A DNA stretch of 64,000 nucleotides from CAZEAP01 sp964510315 (lineage in GTDB: Bacteria; Planctomycetota; Brocadiia; SM23-32): NCBI GenBank assembly GCA_964510315.1, contig CAZEAP010000011.1:40425-104424 (forward strand), read 5' to 3'. Positions 27,196 through 35,750 of the stretch are shown piece after piece. The translations under genes were made by a program, and so were the position numbers. The notes below the pieces were generated by a model. It had not been told where the DNA came from. It searched no databases and saw only the letters and a list, made by a program, of their open reading frames with translations. Numbering within the stretch: position 1 is the first letter of the stretch; each line of letters starts with the position of its first letter.

Positions 27196-28593
27196 CTAAC
27201 CCCGCTCAGAATCGATTGATTTCTCTTTTTCACTTTCGCGCACCAACCGCTCCAGCTCGGTGTTCTCCGGGTGCCGGGGGAACTCCTCCTCGATCTGTTG
27301 CAGTTTTTCACGTGCGCGCTCTATGTTTCCTTGCTTCAAAAACGATTCCAATACCTGGCGGTCGACACGATATTTGTCGCGCGCGCTCTTCAGTTCGCCG
27401 CTCAACCCCCGGTAGGCGGCCGCCGGCTCGGGCATACCTTCAGGGGCTTCGAAGTCCTCTGAGTAACCGGCCAGCTCTTCCAGCTTGCTTTCGGCTTCCG
27501 GCAGATTGCCGGTCTCCAACGCCTTCTCAATCTGATCCAGCAGGGCCTGGTAGCTGGCCCTCCGCCGGAACCGCTCCAGGGCCGCCTGGGCGCGCTCCCG
27601 CAGCTCGGGGGCACGTTCGGCCGCACTGGTGCCCGCGCATTCCTGCACCAACCGGTCCAGCAGACTCAGCGTCCTGGCAAAGTCCTGTTCCTCCTCCAGG
27701 GCTCTTTCGGCGCGTTCATAGAGCTGCTCGCCCAGCTTCCTCCGGTAACGGCGCATTTCCTCGCGGGCTTGCCGTGTGGCTTCCGTCAGATCGGGATACT
27801 GCTCCAGGACATTCTCCAGTGCGTCGACGGCGTCTTCATAGCGCCCGCCGTCGGCCTGGTCGCGGGCCCGCTCCAGCGCCGCTTCGGCTTTCTGCAGCCG
27901 TTCCTCTTCTCCATGCTGTTCCACCAGCACGGGGCCCTGTTCGCAGGCACCCTCCGCTTCCCGCAGCAGGAGCGGATGGGCGGCTTTGGCCGCCAGGAAC
28001 TCCTGGCGGTGCTCCATTCTGATCAGCAGCAGGACGTTGGCGTTCGAACTGTTTTTCTTCTTCCGGGACGGACGGCCCAGATGGTCCAGGCTGCCCACCG
28101 CGTAGAGCTTGACGCAGCGCATGAAATCGATCGGCTGGCGGTTGACGATCTTGTAGACGTCCACCGTCATTCCGGCCCGCAACAGGCCGCTTTTGATATC
28201 GGCCGGCTCCACTCTGACGCGTTCCAGGTACATGCCCTCCGGCACGAAGTTGTCCTCTTTCACCAGCCGCGGGCGCAGGATTGGTTCGTGCTTAAACAGG
28301 TGCATTCGCGCCCGCCATTCGCCCTGGTCGATGTCCTCCGGCCTGGTGAAGGCGCCCTGCGGGATTGTATCCTCGGGCCAGGGCACGAACACCGCGTTCG
28401 GTTCGGCTCCCTCCTCCTGTTCCGCCCTGATGAGTTCTCCGTAGCTGATATCGCGCCTCGCCAACAGGATCTTCGTGCGAGGCACTGCCGGCCCGCCTTC
28501 CGCAGTGGACAGATGCTTGTAGGCGCCAAAGGCGGCCAGCGCAGCACAGACCAGGCCGGCAGCCAGATACAACACAGCGCGTTTGCTTCCCAC
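27196..28593 (-). CDS. CpaB/RcpC-like SAF-domain protein with a helical TPR-like C-terminus
   Basis: A 465-residue protein. An N-terminal membrane helix (AVLYLAAGLVCAALAAFGAY) is followed by a SAF domain as in CpaB (TKILLARRDISYGELI, then PRLVKEDNFVPEGMYLERV and LLRAGMTVDVY), which acts in the periplasm with the secretin. From about residue 240 the protein changes to charged helical repeats (AEAALERARDQADGGRYEDA, LEEEQDFARTLSLLDRLVQE, LETGNLPEAESKLEELAGY), which look like TPRs. CpaB proteins usually end near 250-300 residues, so this is an unusual fusion. It lies 8 nt before cpaE. Confidence 0.85.
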   Translation of the reverse strand: MGSKRAVLYLAAGLVCAALAAFGAYKHLSTAEGGPAVPRTKILLARRDISYGELIRAEQEEGAEPNAVFVPWPEDTIPQGAFTRPEDIDQGEWRARMHLFKHEPILRPRLVKEDNFVPEGMYLERVRVEPADIKSGLLRAGMTVDVYKIVNRQPIDFMRCVKLYAVGSLDHLGRPSRKKKNSSNANVLLLIRMEHRQEFLAAKAAHPLLLREAEGACEQGPVLVEQHGEEERLQKAEAALERARDQADGGRYEDAVDALENVLEQYPDLTEATRQAREEMRRYRRKLGEQLYERAERALEEEQDFARTLSLLDRLVQECAGTSAAERAPELRERAQAALERFRRRASYQALLDQIEKALETGNLPEAESKLEELAGYSEDFEAPEGMPEPAAAYRGLSGELKSARDKYRVDRQVLESFLKQGNIERAREKLQQIEEEFPRHPENTELERLVRESEKEKSIDSERG

Positions 28594-28720
28594 CGGAACC
28601 CCCCCCGTCGCTTCCTAAAACCGATTGGCTACACAATTCTCCGTGATTCCGTTCCGACTGCGGACGGCCGGACGCGGAGTTCCTCGAGACGGACCCTGAG
28701 TGCCGGGATGGCGTTTCAGG

Positions 28721-29179
28721 TCACTCGTGCCGGAAGACACAGCGCCCGTGCAAAGGAACGGTGCCTGAGAAGTTCGGCAGCAAGGAGCCCACGATGACCT
28801 GGAAGTCGTATGTGACGGTCACAACGACCAGGTCGCCCTCGACCGCCGCCGACAGGCCCCCTGCGCGCTGATTGCCGGACTCATCCAGGACGGTCACCTC
28901 TGTGCTCCACTCTCCGGGCAGACCCACGCGCTGCAGGAAGTCATCGACGGCCTGCTCCACGTCGGTCTCGGTCCGGTTCGGCAGGGAGCCCTCACGGGCT
29001 CCTTCACGAGCGGCGTTTGTCAGCAGATGAGCGTCGAAATACGCCCGGCCGAACTCCAGGGCCCCGAACACCAGCAGAACGAAAACCGGCAGGATCAACG
29101 CAAACTCGACCGCTGCCTGTCCCCTGCGGGATCGGTCCTTTTTCGCTGTGAATTGGACTCTCATCGGCTTTACCTGCAT
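28721..29179 (-). CDS. TadE-like pseudopilin
   Basis: A 152-residue protein with the TadE signature RRGQAAVEFALILPVFVLL (about 18-36), where prepilin peptidase normally cuts before the hydrophobic helix, and the conserved E of VEFA. The rest is a small exported domain. A second ATG at 29164 is possible. It is the first gene of the leftward tad set, 127 nt before the CpaB-like gene. A main Flp pilin is not found in this window. Confidence 0.88.
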   Translation of the reverse strand: MQVKPMRVQFTAKKDRSRRGQAAVEFALILPVFVLLVFGALEFGRAYFDAHLLTNAAREGAREGSLPNRTETDVEQAVDDFLQRVGLPGEWSTEVTVLDESGNQRAGGLSAAVEGDLVVVTVTYDFQVIVGSLLPNFSGTVPLHGRCVFRHE

Positions 29180-29625
29180 TTATCCTGACCTGCCCTGAAA
29201 ACCTGAGTGCCTCCCAGGACGCGGCGTCCACTCGGTCCCACAAACATCACGTCTGCTCAATAAGCGACACACTGTATCAATAGAACAAGCTGCAAAAAGA
29301 ATGCCGGCCTCGCGGAAGTGTGTCGCATCCACGAACCTCCGGCAAAACCGGCCTTTACCACGCCGCGTCGCCGTCGGCAGGAGACGACGGCGTCTCATCT
29401 CTGCAGAGGCTCTCTCCCGCCGGCCTCCACTTTTCAGCGTCCATAGTAGCAGAACACTGCGGGCGTTTGCAACGCCTCTGTCAGCCGGGGCGACCGGACG
29501 CATTCTGGCCCCCGGAAACCGGTCGCAGGCGCTCCGCGCCGCCCCGCGTGGAGCGGGTGCGATGGAAAGCTCACCGCTTTTCTGCTGTAATGTTCTGTCG
29601 GCTCGGAGAAAGGACGGAGGCAGAC
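29180..29625. other. Intergenic region between divergent TadE and metallo-hydrolase genes
   Basis: About 445 bases with no supported gene. The side near TadE is A/T-richer (29240-29300) and may hold the tad promoter, but I cannot point to a clear -35/-10 pair. Confidence 0.4.
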
Positions 29626-30405
29626 GTGACAGGGGATTTCATCCGGTTTCTCGGCACCGCGGGCGCCCGGTTCGCGATGGCCCGACAGCTCCGTTCCTCG
29701 GCCGGAACGCACCTTTCCCTCCGGGGTCGCAACATTCTGCTCGACCCGGGGCCGGGCACACTTCTGCGCTGTGCTCGGACCGACCCGCCGCTGGACCCCC
29801 GGCGGCTGGACGCCGTCATCCTGAGCCACGGTCACATTGATCATTCCGGGGACGTCAACGCCGTGCTGGACGCCGTGACGGCCGGGGGGCGCCAGCCCGG
29901 AGGCCGGCTTTTCGCACCTGCGGAGTGCCTGGAAGGCTCCCGGTCGGTGGTCTTCAGCTACCTGCTGGAAGGACTGGAGGAAGTCGTCCGGCTCGAAGCG
30001 CGGACCGAGTACCGCCTCGACCCCCTCCGCATCCTCACTTCACCGGCACATAGTCACGCCGCGGAGACCTATGGCCTGCTGTTCAAGGCGGAGGGCATGC
30101 CCACCGTGGGTTTCGTGGCGGACACCGGATACTTCGAGGGTCTGGGGGAGGCCTACGCGCCCGCGGACATCCTGGTGGTCAACGTCGTACTGGCTGAGCC
30201 CTTTCCCGACAGGGAAATCATGCATCTCTCCCTCCCGGAGGCGGCCGGGGTCATCTCGCGGGCCCGCCCCCGAAAGGCCGTCCTCACCCATTTTGGCGTC
30301 AGCATGCTGCGCGCCGGCCCCGAGGAAAAGGCTGCGGCTATGGCCGAAGAGCTGGGCGTGGAGGTGGTGGCCGCACGTGACGACATGGTGGTGCCGCTGG
30401 AATAA
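29626..30405 (+). CDS. MBL-fold metallo-hydrolase
   Basis: A 259-residue enzyme starting at GTG 29626, 6 nt after CGGAGG. It has the metal-binding HXHXDH motif as SHGHIDHSGD (about 68-77), further ligands in SPAHSHAAETYG and GFVADTGYF, and the final THFG near residue 225. It is in the RNase Z/AHL-lactonase type group of small metallo-hydrolases; substrate unknown. No signal peptide, so cytoplasmic. Neighbouring genes are on the other strand. Confidence 0.88.
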   Translation: MTGDFIRFLGTAGARFAMARQLRSSAGTHLSLRGRNILLDPGPGTLLRCARTDPPLDPRRLDAVILSHGHIDHSGDVNAVLDAVTAGGRQPGGRLFAPAECLEGSRSVVFSYLLEGLEEVVRLEARTEYRLDPLRILTSPAHSHAAETYGLLFKAEGMPTVGFVADTGYFEGLGEAYAPADILVVNVVLAEPFPDREIMHLSLPEAAGVISRARPRKAVLTHFGVSMLRAGPEEKAAAMAEELGVEVVAARDDMVVPLE

Positions 30406-30453
30406 ATTCCCCCGCGCAGCGCTTCGGCCCCCCTATTCAGCGGGGAGGGCGCC

Positions 30454-31095
30454 TCAGTAGGGTGCGGGCATTTTCTCGCAGACGTCCTCGACCACTTTCT
30501 GCACCTGCCTGGCCATCTGCGGCGCAAGAGCGTTGCCGGCAACTCCGCCCAGCACACCTCCGGCGACCCCTCCGACGACCTTTCCGGTACCGTCCCCTCC
30601 CACGGCCGCCCCGGCGGCCGCACCGACAACGGCGCCCCCCACGGTGCTCAAAGTCCTGCCGGTGCTGCCGTAGCCCGTGCCCATCCAGGCGATACCGGCC
30701 GTCTCGGTGTCGACCATCTTGGCGGTCATGCTGATGCGGTTGCCCTCGACGCTCACGTTGCCCATGATGACGGCGGGCACGTTCAGTATCTCGCCCGCCC
30801 GTGCAGCAGCGGTGTTCGTGGTGAGGTCCGAGGCCTGGAACTCCTGCTCCTCCAGAACGGCCTGCACCTGCTCTCGCTCGACCACGACGTATCCCTTCTT
30901 CATCGCCTCCATGGCGAAGAAATCAGCCACCTGGTTCTTGGCCACCTCCCCCGCGACGTCACCGGTGATTTCCACCACCGCAACCTTGTCGACAGTGGAG
31001 AAATCGTATCCCGTCTGCGTGTAGCTCTCGCCGCTGGCGCAGCCGGCCACAAAAAGCACCCCAAACGCCAGCAAACCGGTCAACCCTCTTCTCAT
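30454..31095 (-). CDS. CsgG-like lipoprotein with glycine zipper
   Basis: A 213-residue protein with signal peptide and lipobox (FGVLFVAGCAS). The middle (VDKVAVVEITGDVAG, KKGYVVVEREQVQAVLEEQEF (split here for length), GEILNVPAVIMGNVSVEG) resembles the CsgG/DUF799-type fold used in outer-membrane assembly. The C-terminal 60 residues are a glycine zipper (VVGAAAGAAVGG, GGVAGGVLGGVAGNA). I chose the ATG at 31095 because it starts a proper signal peptide and lies after GGAAGGG. Confidence 0.8.
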   Translation of the reverse strand: MRRGLTGLLAFGVLFVAGCASGESYTQTGYDFSTVDKVAVVEITGDVAGEVAKNQVADFFAMEAMKKGYVVVEREQVQAVLEEQEFQASDLTTNTAAARAGEILNVPAVIMGNVSVEGNRISMTAKMVDTETAGIAWMGTGYGSTGRTLSTVGGAVVGAAAGAAVGGDGTGKVVGGVAGGVLGGVAGNALAPQMARQVQKVVEDVCEKMPAPY

Positions 31096-31425
31096 TTCGT
31101 TCGCCCTTCCCGATAGAACCCGCCAACCATCTACTCCTCGATTGTACGTCCGCGCCGGGTCGGCTGTCAACCCGGGGGCGGCCGAATCATCCCCGGTCCT
31201 GACGACCCCTCTGGAGCACCTGCAAAGGTGCCCGTCGACGCCCGGGAAGACGGCCCGCACTGCGACCCGGAAGGCCTGTGCGCCTGCGGCGCATCCGGCC
31301 GCCTGTGGCGGGCTCGCGCCCCAACCGCCGCTTGGCTCTCGCCCACATAGGGCATAGAATCAACGGAAAGCGTACGGAGAGCGTCTCCCAGTGCGGCCCT
31401 CATCGCAGCAGGAGGAGCCCGAGAA
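31096..31425. other. Intergenic region between divergent CsgG-like and THEP1 genes
   Basis: 330 bases, GC-rich, no supported gene. A small hairpin GCACCT/AGGTGC (31216-31231) and several GCC/GGC inverted repeats are visible. No convincing promoter. Confidence 0.4.
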
Positions 31426-31953
31426 ATGATCAGAAACGTATTCATCACCGGCCGGCCCGGCGTCGGCAAGACCACGGCCATAGAGAGGACGCTCCAACGG
31501 CTGGACGTGGAGGCCAACGGGTTCACCACCCGCGAGATCCGCGAAGACGGCAAGAGGGTTGGTTTCCGCATCGAGAACCTGGCCGGAGAGAGCGCCGTCA
31601 TGGCGCACGTGGAGCTGGAGGGGCCGAAGGTCAGCAAGTATGGCGTCGACGTGGATGCCGTCCGGCGGATAGGAGTGAGCGCCGTGGCCAGGGCCGTCGA
31701 GCAGGGAACGCTCTCGATCATCGACGAGGTGGGCAAGATGGAACTGGCCTGCGAGGAGTTTGCCGACGTCCTCCTCGAAGCGGTAGAGGCCGACATACCC
31801 GTCCTGGGAACCGTCCACAGGCACGACGATCCAATCAGCCGCAGCGTAAAAAGGCGTGAGGACACCCGGGTGATCCAGATAACCCCGGGTAACCGCGAGG
31901 AGCTGCCCGAGAGGCTGGAGGAGATGATCCGTGCCGCCTGCGAGCAGACCTGA
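31426..31953 (+). CDS. THEP1-type nucleoside-triphosphatase
   Basis: A 175-residue NTPase. Walker A GRPGVGKTT is at 9-17, the family motif GFTTREIREDGKRVGF near 32-47, and Walker B LSIIDEVGKMEL near 96-107. This family hydrolyses NTPs and is found in archaea, thermophiles and a range of bacteria. The start follows AGGAGGAGC. It is convergent with the helicase-nuclease gene, whose stop lies 3 nt away. Confidence 0.93.
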   Translation: MIRNVFITGRPGVGKTTAIERTLQRLDVEANGFTTREIREDGKRVGFRIENLAGESAVMAHVELEGPKVSKYGVDVDAVRRIGVSAVARAVEQGTLSIIDEVGKMELACEEFADVLLEAVEADIPVLGTVHRHDDPISRSVKRREDTRVIQITPGNREELPERLEEMIRAACEQT

Positions 31954-31956
31954 ACT

Positions 31957-34900
31957 TCAGTCCGGGGGGTGGACGAGCCCGGCGACCTGCTCCACCAGTT
32001 CATGCGTCAGTTCCCGACGCCGAAGCTCGGAGCCGCGCACGAAAAACAGCGCCAGTTCCACCTGTCCTTCGGCAAGGCCGCAGGCCTGCGCGGCCAGCCC
32101 GTACAGGGTCAACTGGGGCCAATAGCGTTCCGGCTCGACGGTCCGGTCGGTCTTGTAATCCAGAACGAGCGTCCGCCCGGCCGTCTCCGCCAGCAGGTCG
32201 ATGCTGCCCTCGACGAGGCCGTCCTCCCGCTCCACCTCCAGCGGAAGGGCCGAGAGGGGGACGGAGAAACCCACCTCCCGCCGCACACTGCCCGCATCCC
32301 GCAGCAAGGCCACGAACTCCGGGGCTTTCAGCGCCGAGAGGGCCAGCCGGACGGCCTCCTCCTCGACCTCCTCGCTCTGCCCCGGCCCTGAGGCCCCGAG
32401 GCCCGCCAGGCCGCGCACCACCTCCTCCAGCTCTGCCTGTTCCCCGAGTGGCACGGCGCTCATCACGCGATGGAACAGCGACCCGACGTCCTTCCCCGCC
32501 GGACGACCCGGTCCCTGTTCGGCCGAAACGATGGGACGAAACTCCCTGTCCATACGACTGGGGTTGACGACGCGCCTGCCGGTCGAGAGCCGTTCCACCA
32601 GCTCTTCGTGGTGGGCCATCCAACTGCGCCGCTCGGCCAGTTGCCGCTCCACCTCCCCGGCGTCCTGCCGGGGCACCGCTCGGGGTTGGGCCCCGACCGA
32701 AAGGGTCTCGTGCCAGTCCCGGGTGTCGACGTAGTAGACGCCGTCCTTCCGCCGGCCGAAGGGCACTTCGTCGGGCGCCGCAAGGATGCCGCTTTCCTCC
32801 AGCATACCCAGGAAGCTGTTGCTGGAACGCCCCCACCAATGGAGGGGCATCACGAGGAGCCTTCGGGCGCGGGTGCAGGCCACGTAGAACAGCCGGCGCA
32901 GCTCCGCCGCCTGGTTGCCGTGTTCCTCCAGGCGCAGCCCCTCGTAGTCGGCCGTTTCAATGCCTTTTTTCGCTCTGAGCCCGACGCGTCCGTCCTGCCG
33001 ATTGAACAACAGGCGGTCCACCCGACCCTTGCCGGGAAACCGGCGCCCGAGGTCCGGGAGCACGACCACGGGGAACTCCAGCCCCTTCGCCTTGTGCATG
33101 GTGAGGAGTTGGACGAAATCCTGCCCCGGCTCAACCGCGCTGGATTCCCCCTCCGGGAGGTCGGCCTCTTCGATCGAACTGAGGTGCCGAATCATGGCCC
33201 CGAAGGTGCGCGCCGAACGGGCGAGGCTGCGGAGGCGGGCCCTCAACTGATCCAGGGCGGCGGCCCGCTGAGGGCCGGCCGGCTTCAGCATGTAGCTCTG
33301 CGGTGCCTTGGTCCCGTCGAATATCTCCCCCAGGAGCACCTGCGGGGCCACCAGGTTCCGCCGCCGATGCCAGCGGCCCAGCAGGCCCATCGCCTCCCCC
33401 ACCGGTCCGGTTCTGACCTCCGTCCGCAGGTAATTCCACGAACCACCCTCCGCCCGGTAGCGGAGCAGGTCCTCATCACTGATCCCGAAGTAGGAACTCC
33501 GCAAAGCGGCCACGGTCGCCACCTGGTCCAGCGGGTCGTTTACCGCCCGCAACACCGCGAAGGTCTCCTCGGTTTGGAGCCGCCGGTAGAAGTGTTTGCC
33601 GCCGATCACCCGGTAGGGCACGCCGAGGGCATCCAGCGCATCCTCGTAGATGTCCACCGGAGAGAAGGAACGGAGGAGAAAGGCGAAATCGGCATAGGCG
33701 GGAGCGGCTCCGAAGTCGGGCACCGAGAGCCGCCCCTCCACGAGGTCCCGTACGAAACGGGCCAGGTGCCGCGCCTCCCAGGCACGGCCGGTTGCGGCGT
33801 TCCACCCGGAACTGTTCACGCCGGGAGCCGGACAGAGGCAGGCCACCGCGGGTCCTTCGGCTCTGACGTCGCTCAGCCCCGGCTCCAGCGGCACGTGCTC
33901 GGCCTGATAGACGCCCTCCGCGTCCGGGGGCTGGAACACGAACTCGAACAGGCGGTTGAACCAATCCAGCAGCGGCCGGCAGGACCGGAAGTTGCAGAAC
34001 ACCTGCTCGACCCCATCCTGCCCGAAAAGCGCTTTGAACTGCTCGTAGACCTCGACGTCCGCCCGTCGGAACCGGTAGATGGACTGTTTGGGGTCGCCCA
34101 CGGCCGTCAGCCGTCCCTCCGCCAACTCAACTTCCGAGAGCCGCCGCGCGGGGCCGGTGCCGGGCTTCTCGCACAGGTAGGCGATCAGTTCGGCCTGGAG
34201 GGGGTCGGTGTCCTGAAACTCGTCGACGAATATCTTCCGGAACCGGTGCTGGAAGTGGCGCCTGACCTCCGGCTTCTGCCGCAGCAGGCGAGCCGACAGC
34301 AGAAGGAGGTCCTGGAAATTCAGCACCGACCGCGACCGTCTCGCCGCGCGGTAGTGCTCAAGATACCCTCGGAGCCACTGGAAGACGCCGGCCGCCAGGT
34401 GAGCCGCGAGTCTGCGGGCCGCCTCCTGGAAACGGACAACCGGGGGGCCGGCCTCTTCAGCGTCTTCTCCGAAGCTCCTGAGGGCCTTCTCTGTGTCCAC
34501 CGCCGCGGCCGCGTAGGCGAGCCGACGGAGGTCCGCAGCCCCGGCCCCCCGGGCGATCTGCCCGGCCAGATCGTGCAAAGCCCGGTGTTGCTTGTTCGTG
34601 CGCTTCGGCTCGAACCGCCGGAACGCCTCGGCCGCCTCTTCCGCGCTCCGGCCCACTTGCCGCAGTATCTCCCCGGGGTCTCCCTCGGGCCGCGGCAACT
34701 CGAAGGTGGGCAGCTCCAGTATTTCGGGCGCCGCCGCCAGTGCCGCCGCCAGCTCCTTCAGCCGCGCTTCAGCGATCCCGGCCCGGAGGGCCTCCACGAG
34801 CACGTCCGGCGCCTCGGCGACCTGAGCGTCGATCCAGTCCCGCCAGCACTCCTCCCGCAGCAGAGCGGCGCCGGTTTGCTCCAGAACCGTGAACTCGGGG

Positions 34901-35262
34901 TCCACGCCCGCTTCGGCGGGCTTCTCGCGGAGTATTCCCGCGCAGAAGGCGTGTATGGTGGAGACGTGAGCCCGGTCAATCTCGCCCGCGGCCGTGCGAA
35001 GACGGCGCCGCTCATCCTCCGGTATGCCGGGCTCGTGAAGCGCCTTCCTCAGGCGGTCCCGCAGGCGCTCTTCCAGCTCGCCGGCCGCCTTCTCGGTGAA
35101 GGTGATGGCGACGGTTTCCGGCAGGCGGAGGCTGCCGTCGCGGATTCCGTGCAGGATTCTCTCCACGATGAGGGTCGTCTTGCCGGTGCCCGCGGCGGCC
35201 TCGACCAGAACCGAACTCTCCGTTGAGCGCTCGATCCGGCGGCGTGTATCGCTGTCACGCAT
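31957..35262 (-). CDS. AddA/RecB-like UvrD helicase with C-terminal PD-(D/E)XK nuclease
   Basis: A 1101-residue DNA repair enzyme. Motifs in order: Walker A AAAGTGKTT (22-30), motif Ia ITFTEKAAGEL, motif II VDEFQDTDP, motif III GDPKQSIYRFRRAD, motif V TMHKAKGLEFPVVVLPD, motif VI YVACTRARRLLVMP, and a RecB-type nuclease site with GSIDLL and LVLDYKTDR (about residues 1020-1045) followed by Q and Y. The start at 35262 was chosen because the upstream frame overlaps the acetyltransferase gene. AddA normally needs AddB encoded next to it; no partner is in the window. Confidence 0.92.
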   Translation of the reverse strand: MRDSDTRRRIERSTESSVLVEAAAGTGKTTLIVERILHGIRDGSLRLPETVAITFTEKAAGELEERLRDRLRKALHEPGIPEDERRRLRTAAGEIDRAHVSTIHAFCAGILREKPAEAGVDPEFTVLEQTGAALLREECWRDWIDAQVAEAPDVLVEALRAGIAEARLKELAAALAAAPEILELPTFELPRPEGDPGEILRQVGRSAEEAAEAFRRFEPKRTNKQHRALHDLAGQIARGAGAADLRRLAYAAAAVDTEKALRSFGEDAEEAGPPVVRFQEAARRLAAHLAAGVFQWLRGYLEHYRAARRSRSVLNFQDLLLLSARLLRQKPEVRRHFQHRFRKIFVDEFQDTDPLQAELIAYLCEKPGTGPARRLSEVELAEGRLTAVGDPKQSIYRFRRADVEVYEQFKALFGQDGVEQVFCNFRSCRPLLDWFNRLFEFVFQPPDAEGVYQAEHVPLEPGLSDVRAEGPAVACLCPAPGVNSSGWNAATGRAWEARHLARFVRDLVEGRLSVPDFGAAPAYADFAFLLRSFSPVDIYEDALDALGVPYRVIGGKHFYRRLQTEETFAVLRAVNDPLDQVATVAALRSSYFGISDEDLLRYRAEGGSWNYLRTEVRTGPVGEAMGLLGRWHRRRNLVAPQVLLGEIFDGTKAPQSYMLKPAGPQRAAALDQLRARLRSLARSARTFGAMIRHLSSIEEADLPEGESSAVEPGQDFVQLLTMHKAKGLEFPVVVLPDLGRRFPGKGRVDRLLFNRQDGRVGLRAKKGIETADYEGLRLEEHGNQAAELRRLFYVACTRARRLLVMPLHWWGRSSNSFLGMLEESGILAAPDEVPFGRRKDGVYYVDTRDWHETLSVGAQPRAVPRQDAGEVERQLAERRSWMAHHEELVERLSTGRRVVNPSRMDREFRPIVSAEQGPGRPAGKDVGSLFHRVMSAVPLGEQAELEEVVRGLAGLGASGPGQSEEVEEEAVRLALSALKAPEFVALLRDAGSVRREVGFSVPLSALPLEVEREDGLVEGSIDLLAETAGRTLVLDYKTDRTVEPERYWPQLTLYGLAAQACGLAEGQVELALFFVRGSELRRRELTHELVEQVAGLVHPPD

Positions 35263-35273
35263 GGCTTCACCGC

Positions 35274-35750
35274 CTATCCCGAGTCCTGCGGGCCGCCGGG
35301 CTTCAGTCCCAGGACGAGGGCGACTTCGTCGCAGTCGGGGAATTTGGGGCAGTTCAGGCAGTCGGTCCAGATCTTGTGAGGCAGGTTCTCCTTCGGATAG
35401 AGGGAGAAGCCGAACTTCAGGAAGAACTCCGGAAGGTAGGTCAGCACGAAGACCCGGTCCATCCCGAGTTCTCGGGCTTCCTCCAGGCACCTTTCCACCA
35501 GCGCCGTCCCGATGCCCCCGCCCTGCCGGTCCTCCCGCACCGCGAGGCTGCGGATCTCCCCGAGGCCCTTCCAACTCACGTGCAGGGCTGCACAGCCCAC
35601 CAGCCGGTCCTCCTCCCGGCAGACGAAGAAGTCGCGCAGGTTCTCGTAGATGTCGTTCAGGGAGCGGGGCAGCAACTGTTGCTGCTCCGCGTAGCGGTTC
35701 ACCAAAGCGAGTATATCCGGTGGGTCGCCTATGCGCGCCTTCTCAATCAT
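35274..35750 (-). CDS. GNAT-family N-acetyltransferase, short ArgA-like type
   Basis: A 158-residue acetyltransferase. The acetyl-CoA loop is REDRQGGGIGTAL (about 83-95), and the preceding GEIRSLAV and following VFVLTYLPEFFLKFGF fit the fold. A C-terminal DCLNCPKFPDC cluster is typical for the short proteins annotated as N-acetylglutamate synthases in delta-proteobacteria and related groups. An arginine role is likely but unproved; no arg genes are adjacent. It overlaps the upstream gene's stop by 8 nt. Confidence 0.87.
   Translation of the reverse strand: MIEKARIGDPPDILALVNRYAEQQQLLPRSLNDIYENLRDFFVCREEDRLVGCAALHVSWKGLGEIRSLAVREDRQGGGIGTALVERCLEEARELGMDRVFVLTYLPEFFLKFGFSLYPKENLPHKIWTDCLNCPKFPDCDEVALVLGLKPGGPQDSG

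Noticed and set aside
32470..35226. Plus-strand frame of 918 codons
   Set aside because: It is antisense to the helicase-nuclease, whose motifs are unmistakable.
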